Of a stretch of 17,083 bases of DNA, positions 1 through 7,918 are shown piece after piece. Made by a program: the position numbers and the translations under genes. This stretch comes from Burkholderia diffusa (GTDB lineage Bacteria; Pseudomonadota; Gammaproteobacteria; Burkholderiales; Burkholderiaceae): positions 1 to 17,083 of the forward strand of contig NZ_CABVPN010000053.1 of the NCBI RefSeq assembly GCF_902499115.1. Reading direction: 5' to 3'. How positions within the stretch are numbered: position 1 is the first letter of the stretch; each line of letters starts with the position of its first letter. The notes under the pieces were generated by a model, which did not search any database, was not told where the DNA came from, and saw only the letters and a list, made by a program, of their open reading frames with translations.

Positions 1-66
1 ATTGCCGAGCCGTTGAGCGAATTCATGTCATTTGCGAGAGTGGTCTGAATCCGGTCGATGGGTATT

Positions 67-381
67 TCAACGGCCTGTTAGCGAGCCATCCGCACCGGTC
101 CGACTAAATTGGTGCACGTAGCCATGAATCGGCATGTACGTACCGTCGGATTGCTGAATCCAGAGGGTGATCGCCTTGCCGATGAGCGCATCCAGTTTGA
201 TCTGGGCCCCGCGCGCCGAAACGGTATCCACAATGAACTCGTAGTCACGTCCGAGTCTAGACGATCCCTTGACGTACAGTGGCAGTAGCCAGTCGACGCC
301 GAGCGGCGTGTCTAGCTTCACGAGGCGGTTGTACTGTGCGTCTCCAAGACGCAACGCTTGGTATAACGTGCTGTGGCCCAT
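67..381 (-). pseudogene. Truncated VgrG-like protein (type VI secretion spike), N-terminal fragment
   Basis: The 104-residue product resembles the extreme N-terminus of VgrG spike proteins: residues about 20-30 read LVKLDTPLGVDWLLPL, followed by a YEFIVDTVSA segment and a GKAITLWIQQSDG then HGYVHQFSRTGADG stretch, all typical of the first VgrG beta domain. Full VgrG proteins are usually over 600 residues. Here the similarity stops after GADGSL and the frame ends three codons later. The 66 bases beyond the stop show no VgrG continuation that I recognise in any frame, so this looks like a deletion or recombination junction rather than a simple frameshift. The start ATG at 381 follows an AAAGGG-like box. 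As VgrG is the trimeric tip of the T6SS tube, this remnant cannot be functional. It suggests the window flanks a vgrG/effector locus. Confidence is good for the family and moderate for the cause of truncation. Confidence 0.7.
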
Positions 382-543
382 ACTGCATGCCCTTTTGGTT
401 TTCGGATGGGGCGGTGGTTACCTCACGCAAGGATGATCGCGACGTAGCGCGCTTGCGCTCCTTCGAATTTCGCAACAATCGCGATAATTTAATGCCCCGT
501 TTCCTGCCTATATATCAATTTGCCCCGCGACCGCTCGCAGTTA

Positions 544-557
544 TGTCAAACATGACA
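544..557. repeat. Small inverted repeat TGTCA-N4-TGACA
   Basis: TGTCA at 544-548 and TGACA at 553-557 form a perfect 5-bp inverted repeat around AACA, with a further CTGACAG at 563-569. It lies in the AT-rich segment about 165 bp upstream of the vgrG fragment start. It could be an operator half-site pair, but nothing in the sequence identifies a regulator. Confidence 0.3.
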
Positions 558-614
558 GAAACCTGACAGTCGCGAGAATATCTCGAATTTCTACTCTAAT
601 CCGCCCTCGGATAT

Positions 615-647
615 CGCCCCATTTCTTCGAAATTGGATAATGGGGCG
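615..647. repeat. 9-bp inverted repeat, possible hairpin or operator
   Basis: CGCCCCATT at 615-623 is the exact reverse complement of AATGGGGCG at 639-647, with a 15-nt spacer containing TTCGAA. There is no U-tract, so it is not a typical intrinsic terminator. It may be a protein-binding site or a remnant of an element end. Confidence 0.35.
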
Positions 648-1089
648 CGGTAGATAATCAAATCGTGATGATCATAGCGGGTTTACTGCCGACGGCACTT
701 AAAAAGTGTTAAATCCTTGTGCGCGGCCGCTCATAGGCGGGTGTTGGCTGCGTCAGCGGTGAACGGCCGCAGAACCACTTCGTGCGAGCAAGCGCATTGA
801 GGTGCTAGATACGACAGCCGAAGATGGGAGCAGCAAGTTGGCGTCGCTAAGAGGGGCGCTTTTGATTTCCGTACTTTTTTCCGGTTAGCCCCCTTCAAGC
901 TTGGCAAGCCGTTTCCTGAGGGGTGATCGTCCTTATCGTGCGGGAAATGGCGGTTAGGTCTGAAAATACCCAAAAAATCAAGGGCTTGCGATTGAGCAGG
1001 CCGCGTGAAATCTCAATGGCGGCCAAGCTTTGCTGCAGGCGGGGCGTCACCCTGAACCCGCCACATTTCGCATGAAAAGTACGCATACC

Positions 1090-1449
1090 GGGCGGCCTGT
1101 CGCTCAAGAGTCAGCGGTACGCGGTGTGTGCGCTGCGCGGGCGTTCGAGTGGCTGGTGCACCGGCTGCTATTCGGTGCGCGGCTCGCGCGGGCTGGTGCG
1201 ATGGGCCGTCGCACAGCCGCAGGAGAAGCTTGCGGAGCTGACCGAGGCCAAACGCCGGCCGCTGGCGCGGCTCTCGCCGCATGCGGTCCGGCACACGTTC
1301 GGCACTCTGTCGGTCGCTAGATCGACGTCTTACAGCAGCTGCTCGGCCACGCGTCACTGCAGACCACGTCAGTGTACGTGACGGCCGAACAGAAGCGGCG
1401 CCGGCGCGAGCGCGCGAAGTACCATACGCGGCTCGCGGAAGAAAACTGA
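1090..1449 (+). pseudogene. Decayed tyrosine recombinase (integrase), central and C-terminal part
   Basis: Pieces of a phage-type tyrosine recombinase can be read in three phases. About 1093-1137 gives a core-binding-domain segment (LSLKSQRYAVCALR). A shifted frame gives AFEWLVHR. Another gives EKLAELTEAKRRPLARLSPHAVRHTFGTL, which carries the box II HxxR signature. After a further shift at about 1315, 1321-1449 reads IDVLQQLLGHASLQTTSVYV with the LLGH box and the catalytic tyrosine, ending with a stop at 1447-1449. In an intact enzyme these join into one catalytic domain; here at least two frameshifts break it and the N-terminus is missing. It lies 118 bp upstream of the SIR2 gene and its last 90 bp are homologous to the end of the second integrase remnant at 5255-5979. 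Confidence 0.75.
1348..1437 (+). repeat. Homologous integrase 3'-end, left copy
   Basis: These 90 bp encode HASLQTTSVYVTAEQK and the following basic tail. They align without gaps to 5812-5901 (HVSLQSTAIYVTAEQK), clearly related but diverged by eye. The two copies are in direct orientation either side of the SIR2 gene. Confidence 0.6.
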
Positions 1450-1557
1450 GGCCTCGGCGTCGGCGCAGAACCCACAAGTGGAATTTGCGTAGTTGGGTTG
1501 CTACAGTGCCACGCATCGCCGCCCCACCGGCCCGTCGAATCAAGTATCAGTGTCCTC

Positions 1558-1563
1558 AGGAGG
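1558..1563 (+). promoter_or_regulatory. Ribosome binding site AGGAGG deciding a GTG start
   Basis: A perfect AGGAGG lies 4 nt before GTG at 1568. It supports this start over the TTG at 1493, which would add 25 low-complexity residues ahead of the SIR2 domain and has no comparable box. Confidence 0.7.
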
Positions 1564-1567
1564 ATCA

Positions 1568-4500
1568 GTGAGCCTGCAATTTTCAAACGATGGTCCAGCG
1601 TTCCCATACACGCTCGTTGATGCCATGCTCGCGGGCGATGTTGTGTTCTTGTGCGGTGCCGGCGTTAGCGCACCGCAACTGCCGATGTTCGGTGCGCTTG
1701 TAGAAAAGGTCTATCCGCGCGTGGGGCTGGAACCCACCCCAGCCGAGCTCGCCACGATTGAGGCCAGACGGTACGAAGAGGTGCTTGGGGCAATTTCGCG
1801 ACGACTGGCAAACCCGTCGCGTCTTTATGAGGCCGTGACGGATCTACTCACGTTGCCAGTCGCCGATACGGCACATCACAAAACGCTCCTGCGGCTCTCG
1901 CGCGACCGTGATAATCGGGTGGTGCTCGTCACGACGAACTTCGAAGGCTTATTCGAGCGCGCGCTCGACGAGCTTGAAGGGCAGGGTAGCGGCCAGCGAG
2001 CAAGCCTTGCCGGCCAGGCCTTGCCACCTCCTGGCACGCAAGCCTGTCACGGCGTTATCCATTTGCACGGCCGAATTGCTGATACTTCTTGCGGACTCGA
2101 GGTGACCCCGATCGTGCTCACCAGTGCCGAGTACGGCGACGCATACATGCGCTCGGGTTGGGCCTCGCGCTTTCTCTTCGATCTGGTTCGTTGCAAAACG
2201 CTTGTTCTTGTGGGGTATAGCGCGAGCGATGCGCCCGTACGCTACTTCTTGAATCTGCTTGAAGGCGATCGCGATCGGTTTACAGATCTTCAGACGGTGT
2301 ATGCGTTGGACGCCTACAAGACTGACCCATCCGAAACTACGGCGAAATGGGAGACGATTGCGGTCACGCCGTTGGGGTTTCGGGCGGGAAACGGCGACGA
2401 TCCTTATGCAGCACTTTGGCGCGACCTAGGTCGATTGGCCGACCTCGTTGAACAGCCAGCGACGGCGCGTCGAGCGCGTTGCATGGCTCTTTTGCAAAAG
2501 GCATTTGCGGACACCAGCGAGAGCGAGCGTGACGAAGTTGAATGGTTGATGCGGGGCAAGGGCGATCTATGGCCGCCGGCCACGGGATGGATTTCGGACC
2601 CTGCATGGTTCGCTCATTTCGACGCAGCCCGACTCTGGCCAGACGCGAATGGCATGCACATTGTGGCGAATTGGTGCTGTCAGAAGCCGGTCGACCGCAG
2701 TCGGCTCGAGACGGCAATTGGCTGGCATAGCCGCTATGGCCAACCTTTTGCCCACGAACTGGAGCAACGGCTCGTGCTGAGCATCGAAAAGATGCCGCGG
2801 CCGTGGGCGCAGGCCTGGAGGGCGCTCATTCGGACCGTGCCCACTTGTGTCGACGTCGTGATGTATCACTATCGACTCGCACAAGCACTACAGAGTCCAC
2901 TCGTCGACGACTATGATTTACGGCGAGCCATCGAGGCGATTACGCCGCGCATTCAACTGCGCGCCCGCAATTGGTTCGACGGCGTTGAGGGCGCGTTGGC
3001 GGACGCGAAGTCCGTGCGCGATATCGTCGCCGTATCGCTGACCCTTGACGATCACGGTGACAGCAGCCAACTTTGTACCGCACTCGGTGAAGTGCTGAAT
3101 CGCGATCGCAGGCTCGCACGACTATGCACCGAGGCGTTGATAACCGTGGGCACCGCTTCCCAAGAGATCGGACTCGTCACCGAGGACTGGGATTCACTAG
3201 ACTATGGAGTGCCCAGTGTTGAAGACCACGACCAGAACGAGTACCACGACGGCGCAGTTCATCTGTGCGTCGTGCTAACTGGGCTCTTTTCGAGATTGGC
3301 GCTGGTAGATCGGGAGTACGCGCGAGCGCTCGCTCGAGCATGGACTGAAATCCCAGGAGTATTGGGCCAGCGATTGTGGGTTCATGCGCTGCGCGACGCT
3401 CGACTGTTCTCGGACGATGAGGCAGCTGAGGGTGTGCTTGAAGTCCCGCGCATTGCATTCTGGTCGATGCGGCGTGAGCTCGTGCTTACCATGCAGGCGC
3501 GGCTAAGGGGGGTGTCGCGTTCGCTCGTCGAGAAGATTGTGAAGCGCATCTTGGATGAGTCGCCGCTGCTCTATTCAGAATACGCGCCAGAAGAGGGAGT
3601 TGATTGGCGCGAGCAGGCGCGAGATCACCGCGTCTGGCTCTTACTGACGGCGATCCGCCAAGCTGGTGCTCTGACAAAGGGTGGCCAAGACGTGCTGTCT
3701 GCTATCCACATGAGACACGCTTTTCTCGATCGTGACTATGAGGACGCCGACTTATTCGAAAGCTATTCGTCCGGGGTCCTTTCGGTACAGGGGGATGCGA
3801 CGCCCCTACTCGAAGCTGACGCGGAGCAACGACTCGATATTGCGCGCACGCAGCGCAGCGCTCCCGACTTTACGAGCCGGCTGAGTTGGTCCGCGTACTG
3901 TTCGGCGCAGCCAACGGCGGCTTTTCAGGCCCTGGTCGATGCCGAGCTCGACCAAAAGAACGCCGGCCTCTGGCTAGACCTACTGCAAGCGCTGGCGAGC
4001 GCGACTGTCGTTGTGAGCGACAGGAACGAGACCGCCGACGCTCTGGTTCCTCGCGTTTTTGCGCGCCTCGCGGATGCCACCGAAGATTGGCTCGCCGAGC
4101 AATTGTCACCGCTTAGCTATCTGCTGCGCCGATACGCGGACCACCAGGGCGACTACGATGCGGTTGGCGTGTGGTGGGATCGACTGTGGAAGCTGGCTGA
4201 GCTGCACGAACCCCCGGTTTCTGAAGACGTCTCGGAGCGGTTTTACGACCGGGTCATTAACCGACCATCAGGACGGCTGGTCGAATGGCTGTTGACTTCG
4301 ATGGATCAGCGGATGGGGAAAGCGGGTGTCATCGAACGCGACCGTCAGCGTGTCCGAGACGTTATCGCATCCGACACGGCCGCAGGTTGGCTCGGCCGCG
4401 GCGTGTGCGCGCGCAACGCAGGCTTCGTCCTACGCGTCGATTTTGCGTTGGCGTGCGGACCGTTTCGAACGCGATTATGTAACGACGAACTCGAGGGCGC

Positions 4501-5188
4501 GAGCTTGCGAGCAACCCTGCTTGGTGGCGTACAACTCGATGAGATTGGGACGCGAGTGTATAAGCGAGCGCTCTTTCGCGCTATCTGCGAGACGTCGAAA
4601 GCTGACTCCGGCGGACCGTTGTTTGCGTCGAAGATCCTTTATCCCCTTGTCAATTGGCGAACACGACCAAGAGCAGGCCGCCCGCCGCTGAGCGCCTTTG
4701 AGGTCAGGCGCCTCCTCACGCGTGCGCCGCATGCCGTGCTCGCCGGCGTCGCAAATGTTCTCAAGCTCTGGGTAGGCCAACTTCCTGGAGGGCGAGCGTA
4801 TGCCTGGACCACCTTTATCGGCCCCGTATTAGAATCGATATGGCCCAATGACGTACGCTTCAAACGCGCTTCCGTGGCCAAAGAGCTTGCAGAGCTATGC
4901 GTCAGCGCCGGGACGTCATTTGAACAGGCGTTTGATGCCGTTCGTCATTTTCTGACGCCTCTTGAAGGCGACGTAAATAGCGTCTCCTTTCTGCATCAAT
5001 CGGAAGCCGTGACATCGTTCCCGGCTTCCTGTCTCGAACTCATGTGGCTCCTATGTGGCCCGGGTGCGTCGGGGCGACCTCGCGGTTTGTCCGAAGTCCT
5101 TATCCAGATCGGGCATGCGGAACCGGGGCTGACGGTGGATCGGCGATTCCAGTGGCTCGAACAAAACCGCGTGGTCAGGTACGAGTGA
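1568..5188 (+). CDS. SIR2-domain defence-type protein with long C-terminal region
   Basis: The 1206-residue protein begins with a SIR2 (sirtuin-like, NAD-binding) domain over about residues 15-320. Visible signatures are LCGAGVSAP (GAGVS 30-34, NAD-binding loop), VLVTTNFE with N124, IHLHG with H167 as the candidate catalytic histidine, and LVLVGYSASD at 212-221. SIR2 domains of bacterial defence proteins (DSR1/DSR2, ThsA, Avs5, prokaryotic short and long Argonaute partners) hydrolyse NAD+ after phage sensing. Residues 330-1206 look soluble, Leu/Ala/Arg-rich and probably helical, consistent with a sensor or scaffold; the last 200 could match the DUF4020-type tails seen in some SIR2 proteins, but this was not tested. 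I see no Walker A motif, which argues against a STAND/Avs type. The reading frame is intact. The gene is monocistronic, lies between two decayed integrases, and has no close co-oriented partner except 6058-6801, 870 bp downstream. Function is inferred, not shown. Confidence 0.8.
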   Translation: MSLQFSNDGPAFPYTLVDAMLAGDVVFLCGAGVSAPQLPMFGALVEKVYPRVGLEPTPAELATIEARRYEEVLGAISRRLANPSRLYEAVTDLLTLPVADTAHHKTLLRLSRDRDNRVVLVTTNFEGLFERALDELEGQGSGQRASLAGQALPPPGTQACHGVIHLHGRIADTSCGLEVTPIVLTSAEYGDAYMRSGWASRFLFDLVRCKTLVLVGYSASDAPVRYFLNLLEGDRDRFTDLQTVYALDAYKTDPSETTAKWETIAVTPLGFRAGNGDDPYAALWRDLGRLADLVEQPATARRARCMALLQKAFADTSESERDEVEWLMRGKGDLWPPATGWISDPAWFAHFDAARLWPDANGMHIVANWCCQKPVDRSRLETAIGWHSRYGQPFAHELEQRLVLSIEKMPRPWAQAWRALIRTVPTCVDVVMYHYRLAQALQSPLVDDYDLRRAIEAITPRIQLRARNWFDGVEGALADAKSVRDIVAVSLTLDDHGDSSQLCTALGEVLNRDRRLARLCTEALITVGTASQEIGLVTEDWDSLDYGVPSVEDHDQNEYHDGAVHLCVVLTGLFSRLALVDREYARALARAWTEIPGVLGQRLWVHALRDARLFSDDEAAEGVLEVPRIAFWSMRRELVLTMQARLRGVSRSLVEKIVKRILDESPLLYSEYAPEEGVDWREQARDHRVWLLLTAIRQAGALTKGGQDVLSAIHMRHAFLDRDYEDADLFESYSSGVLSVQGDATPLLEADAEQRLDIARTQRSAPDFTSRLSWSAYCSAQPTAAFQALVDAELDQKNAGLWLDLLQALASATVVVSDRNETADALVPRVFARLADATEDWLAEQLSPLSYLLRRYADHQGDYDAVGVWWDRLWKLAELHEPPVSEDVSERFYDRVINRPSGRLVEWLLTSMDQRMGKAGVIERDRQRVRDVIASDTAAGWLGRGVCARNAGFVLRVDFALACGPFRTRLCNDELEGASLRATLLGGVQLDEIGTRVYKRALFRAICETSKADSGGPLFASKILYPLVNWRTRPRAGRPPLSAFEVRRLLTRAPHAVLAGVANVLKLWVGQLPGGRAYAWTTFIGPVLESIWPNDVRFKRASVAKELAELCVSAGTSFEQAFDAVRHFLTPLEGDVNSVSFLHQSEAVTSFPASCLELMWLLCGPGASGRPRGLSEVLIQIGHAEPGLTVDRRFQWLEQNRVVRYE

Positions 5189-5254
5189 CTGGAGTCCGAG
5201 CGGTAACGTCGGTTCGCTGACTGCGGATGTATCGGATGGAAGTCGGGCACAACG

Positions 5255-5979
5255 TTGAGCATCGAGTCCAGCGGCTTGCGACGCACTGGGTGCGACCGCG
5301 CGCCGGAGTTCGATGCGCCCGCCGCGCAGCTGCTACGCCTGAAACCCGGCAGCCTGCGGCGCAATGCGCACGCCGGGGCAGGGCAGGCCGTGCGGACGCT
5401 CGAGGCGTTTCGTGACGCTGTGGATCGGACGCGGTCTACAACGAGCGCGAGCTCGTCGCGCTGTACGTCGAGACCTATCCGCCGGCATCGTCGCCCGCGC
5501 TCGATCGCAAAGTCGCGCGCAATCGGCGCCTGCGCGAGCGGCAGGACGCCGCACTGGCGCGCATGGTGGCCAGGCTCGTCGAGGCGCCGCAGCCGGAGCA
5601 CATGCTCGACGATTGGTTCGACGCCAAGCTCGTCGCGCGGCTTGCGGCCGCCAGCGCGACCACGTTCGCCGAGCTGCTTGCGCTGATCCGCGCGCGGCGC
5701 CTTCGCTGGTTCCGTGCGGCGCAGCGCCTCGCCGGCTATACGCCACGCGCGGCACGCCGGGTCGTCACGCGCACGCTCGAGCGCCTGATCGACCAACTGC
5801 CGGACCTCTGGCACGTGTCGCTGCAGTCCACCGCGATCTATGTGACCGCGGAACAGAAACGGGCGCGACCGGAATGCGCGAGGTATCACACTCGCACCGC
5901 TGGTGCGGCAGGCGGATCGATAGCGACTGGACCCATGGTCGAGCGTAGTCGGGGTACACGATCGCATGCACGGTCGTAG
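5255..5979 (+). pseudogene. Decayed DUF3701-type phage integrase, internally deleted
   Basis: 5255-5420 reads a phage-integrase N-terminus (TLEAFRDAVD). The frame then shifts by one and 5416-5979 continues with VYNERELVALYVETYPP, ARNRRLRERQ, the EAPQPEHMLDDWFD motif and AELLALIRARRLRWFRAAQR, the usual DUF3701 (N-terminal domain) pattern of Burkholderia integrases. It then jumps from ERLIDQLPDLW directly to HVSLQSTAIYVTAEQK, the very C-terminus with the catalytic tyrosine. The middle, including the HxxR and LLGH boxes, is missing. It thus has both a frameshift and a large internal deletion and cannot be active. Its tail is homologous to that of the remnant at 1090-1449. It begins 66 bp after the SIR2 stop. 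Confidence 0.75.
5812..5901 (+). repeat. Homologous integrase 3'-end, right copy
   Basis: Direct-orientation partner of 1348-1437, same length and no gaps. Together the copies bracket the SIR2 gene. The similarity is at protein level (VTAEQK and the following basic tail), so it may reflect two related integrases rather than a duplication. Confidence 0.6.
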
Positions 5980-5986
5980 GTTGCAT

Positions 5987-5996
5987 GACGATCGTC
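5987..5996. repeat. 10-bp perfect palindrome GACGATCGTC
   Basis: A perfect palindrome 61 bp upstream of the start at 6058, between the integrase remnant and that gene. Its position fits an operator for the downstream gene, but no regulator is encoded nearby and such short GC-rich palindromes can arise by chance. Confidence 0.25.
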
Positions 5997-6057
5997 GCAT
6001 TGCTACGGTTGAGGATCGCAAGCTTCGAACTGGGTTTGCCCGAAAAGAGGAAATGAT

Positions 6058-6801
6058 ATGAATCAACTAGCACGGTCGTCGTGGCGCTCCAAGACATTGA
6101 GAATTGGCGGCCGTCTGATCGAATACGACGAAGCGCGGGTAGGCCCCGATTTCGCCGAGCGGATCGAAAGACTGGATTACGCCGTGAGAAGGTTCACAGG
6201 TGCGATCAGCGACGAGGTGTCACGCGATAACGTGATCGGGGCTGCGCGAGCGGTGATGGTCGAGTTTGACTTGACGACTGATTATGTGAAGGAATCGACG
6301 CGTTACTCAGCACCGGCAAAGGCAGCGCCGCTCCGTGTGGCGATGGAAATCGCACGGGCGCTCATGGACTGCTTTGCTGGGACACTGGAGCCTAAAGACG
6401 GGAATCGGCTTGGCGACGAGCTAAACCAGAAGACTCTCCACTTTTACGATGCGGTGGCCGATCACCGCCGCACGGACAGTGCGCTCTGGGACCTCAGGTT
6501 CTATGACTGGGCACGCCTGAGGGATCTGACCTGGGTAGATCCGCACGCGTATCGTGGAGATGAACGCGAGTCGATTTTTTCAGCGAGTGAACTTGCAGAT
6601 TTCTTCTCGGAGTATGAGGCTCGGATCTTGCGACGCATGCTCGAATCCGAGCGGCGCCCGCGTTATGACGGGCAGATGCTGATGAGCCTGTCCGATCCGC
6701 TTGCCAACGCCGAGCTCTATGACTTGATCCAGGCATGGAGACTGAGGCCGAGCGAGATCAGGTCGATCGACGAGAATGTTGCCGGTGGCGCGCCGAGCTG
6801 A
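6058..6801 (+). CDS. Hypothetical soluble protein, 247 aa
   Basis: I do not recognise this family. The start at 6058 follows AAGAGGAAA with 5-6 nt spacing, which is convincing. The product is charged and mostly helical in appearance, without signal peptide, membrane segment or Cys cluster. Residues 5-30 contain RIGGRLIEYDEARVGPDF. A central stretch of about residues 100-160 (VAMEIARALMDCFAGTL to HFYDAVADHRRTDSALWDL) and an acidic segment (ASELADFFSEYEARILRRML) suggest helices. It is convergent with the Ntn-hydrolase-like gene, with 105 bp between their stops. It lies just outside the right integrase remnant, so it could be cargo of the same insertion or resident DNA. Confidence 0.7.
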   Translation: MNQLARSSWRSKTLRIGGRLIEYDEARVGPDFAERIERLDYAVRRFTGAISDEVSRDNVIGAARAVMVEFDLTTDYVKESTRYSAPAKAAPLRVAMEIARALMDCFAGTLEPKDGNRLGDELNQKTLHFYDAVADHRRTDSALWDLRFYDWARLRDLTWVDPHAYRGDERESIFSASELADFFSEYEARILRRMLESERRPRYDGQMLMSLSDPLANAELYDLIQAWRLRPSEIRSIDENVAGGAPS

Positions 6802-6906
6802 GCATCTACGTCAACGGCATCAAACCGACGCGCCGTCGTGTTGGTTACATGCTGTTCGGCGAGTGCGATTTCCTGAGATGTATGCTGCGGCCGATAATTG
6901 TCGAAC

Positions 6907-7728
6907 CTACTTTCGCCTTGGAGCTTCATGCGGACGAAATCGCCGCTTGCCCGTGGGATTGCCTTGACTATCAACGAACTGATAATTTTCGTTGACAAAT
7001 TCAAGATCAGAGGGGTATGGGGGCGCTAGAAGGCGCCCTTTGAGATAGGTACCTGTTTCGTTGACGAAGCCGATAGGCTGCCCATTTTTTGTCCGGCGAA
7101 CCACGGCGACTTGAGGGACGCCACCGGAGAACGTATCCCTACCGCTCCAGATCGAGTCGCAGAAAGCGGAAAAGAAATGGCGGGTGTAGTGAAGGTCTGG
7201 CGTCGCTTTTGACCACTTTTCCTGCCAATATTTAACGGATGCACGTCCCGTTCCACTGAGTTCGACGACCATGCTCGGCTTCGTATGTTCAACCGGGAAA
7301 TATGTGGCTTGCACTTTTCCGTCCGACTCGGTCCACGATAGCGAAAAGAGATGGAACGTGCTCTTCTTCATCCCGACGCCAGTCCTAGCTGCATAGAGAA
7401 GCGTGGTGTCGAGACAAGTCCAATTCAGCTCCGCGCGGCGAGCTTCGAGTAACGTCGTGAGCCTAACCAAGCGAGCATGGGGATCGAATTCGCTCCCCGG
7501 AATAAGCGACTCTGTAATGAAGCTCGATGCAACGGGCTGTGCAAGGTCAACCTCACCAACGTATCCAAGGATTTCGGGCCGATGCGCCGAGGCGTACAAC
7601 TTGGTGCAGTCGTCTTCGGGCGGGCGGTCTGGAAACGAGATGCGACTGTCGGACGCCATTGTAATGCCCGAAATCTGTGGGCCTTCCTTTTTCATATCGG
7701 CCGCAAGCCATGCAATTAGGGAGGTCAT
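6907..7728 (-). CDS. Proteasome-beta/HslV-like Ntn hydrolase, 273 aa
   Basis: The N-terminus MTSLIAWLAADM leaves Thr as residue 1 once Met is removed, as in proteasome beta subunits and HslV, where Thr1 is the nucleophile. ASDSRIS (Asp26 counted from that Thr) matches the AADSRAS element around Asp17 of beta subunits, and DDCTKLY puts a Lys at about 42, where beta subunits have Lys33. GYVGEVDLAQPV then follows, resembling the core strand of the fold. The extra spacing fits a divergent family, and the product is longer than HslV (about 175 aa). The C-terminal 70 residues read as a basic tail. No ATPase partner such as HslU is visible. The start at 7728 has only a weak ribosome site. The gene has the same strand as the large cluster at 10506-16947, from which two IS elements separate it. 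The fold is inferred; the substrate is unknown. Confidence 0.65.
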   Translation of the reverse strand: MTSLIAWLAADMKKEGPQISGITMASDSRISFPDRPPEDDCTKLYASAHRPEILGYVGEVDLAQPVASSFITESLIPGSEFDPHARLVRLTTLLEARRAELNWTCLDTTLLYAARTGVGMKKSTFHLFSLSWTESDGKVQATYFPVEHTKPSMVVELSGTGRASVKYWQEKWSKATPDLHYTRHFFSAFCDSIWSGRDTFSGGVPQVAVVRRTKNGQPIGFVNETGTYLKGRLLAPPYPSDLEFVNENYQFVDSQGNPTGKRRFRPHEAPRRK

Positions 7729-7918
7729 GACGATGTATTCATGATTTTATCGGTTCAATGTATCATCATAATCTGAACCCCCGGCGGCCCCGCCAACCGT
7801 TTTTTTTCGAAGAGAGCTGTTCACGGGGCCGTGGCGCGATACGACCAACTCCACTTCCAAAGCGGAGTCGCCGGGTACCCAAAGACTTGACATAATTAAC
7901 ATTATCGATAATTTCAGT
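7729..7918. other. Intergenic region upstream of the Ntn-hydrolase gene
   Basis: This 190-bp stretch holds a hairpin-like GGCG/CGCC pair at about 7786-7797 followed on the plus strand by T8 (7801-7808), and TTGACA at 7887-7892. A minus-strand reading across it runs open from the ISNCY element to 7766, ending in a Gly/Arg-rich tail that does not look like a protein. No gene is called. Confidence 0.4.
7901..7912. repeat. 12-bp perfect palindrome ATTATCGATAAT
   Basis: A perfect AT-rich palindrome 7 bp outside the ISNCY left end and 14 bp after a TTGACA. It could be an operator or an insertion hot spot. The TTGACA to GATAAT distance (14 bp) is too short for a normal sigma-70 promoter. Confidence 0.3.

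Larger units (their letters stand above)
382..1089. other. Intergenic region without recognisable gene
   Basis: No frame gives a protein-like translation in this roughly 700-bp stretch; the ORFs present are basic, Arg/Ser/Pro-rich readings typical of shadows. The part from about 470 to 720 is clearly more AT-rich than its surroundings. It holds two small inverted repeats, TGTCA/TGACA at 544-557 and a 9-bp pair at 615-647. It separates the vgrG fragment, which is transcribed leftwards, from the integrase remnant, so it may contain the old vgrG promoter and one end of the inserted island. Confidence 0.5.

Noticed and set aside
1493..1567. TTG start at 1493 extending the SIR2 protein by 25 residues
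   Set aside because: The extension is low-complexity Ser/Gly/Pro, there is no ribosome site, and a perfect AGGAGG precedes the GTG at 1568.
4996..6066. Long minus-strand ORF of 356 codons opposite the SIR2 3' end and the integrase remnant
   Set aside because: Arg/Ser/Pro-rich and antisense to the coding pattern; a high-GC shadow frame.
6735..6995. Plus-strand ORF of 86 codons spanning the convergent gap
   Set aside because: It overlaps both the 247-aa and the Ntn-hydrolase genes, has no ribosome site and shows no family pattern.
7021..7041. Terminator-like hairpin GGGCGC-N6-GCGCCC followed by TTT on the plus strand
   Set aside because: It lies inside the Ntn-hydrolase coding sequence, the T-run is only three bases, and it is over 200 bp past the plus-strand gene; it may be incidental.
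7781..7808. GC hairpin plus T8 on the plus strand as an intrinsic terminator
   Set aside because: Stem of only 4-5 bp with unpaired bases before the T-run, and no plus-strand gene directly upstream.
7766..7918. Minus-strand open frame from the ISNCY end to 7766 as the lost 3' end of the zinc-knuckle gene
   Set aside because: Joining it to the upstream fragment without a target duplication puts a stop at the junction, and the tail is Gly/Arg-rich without protein character.
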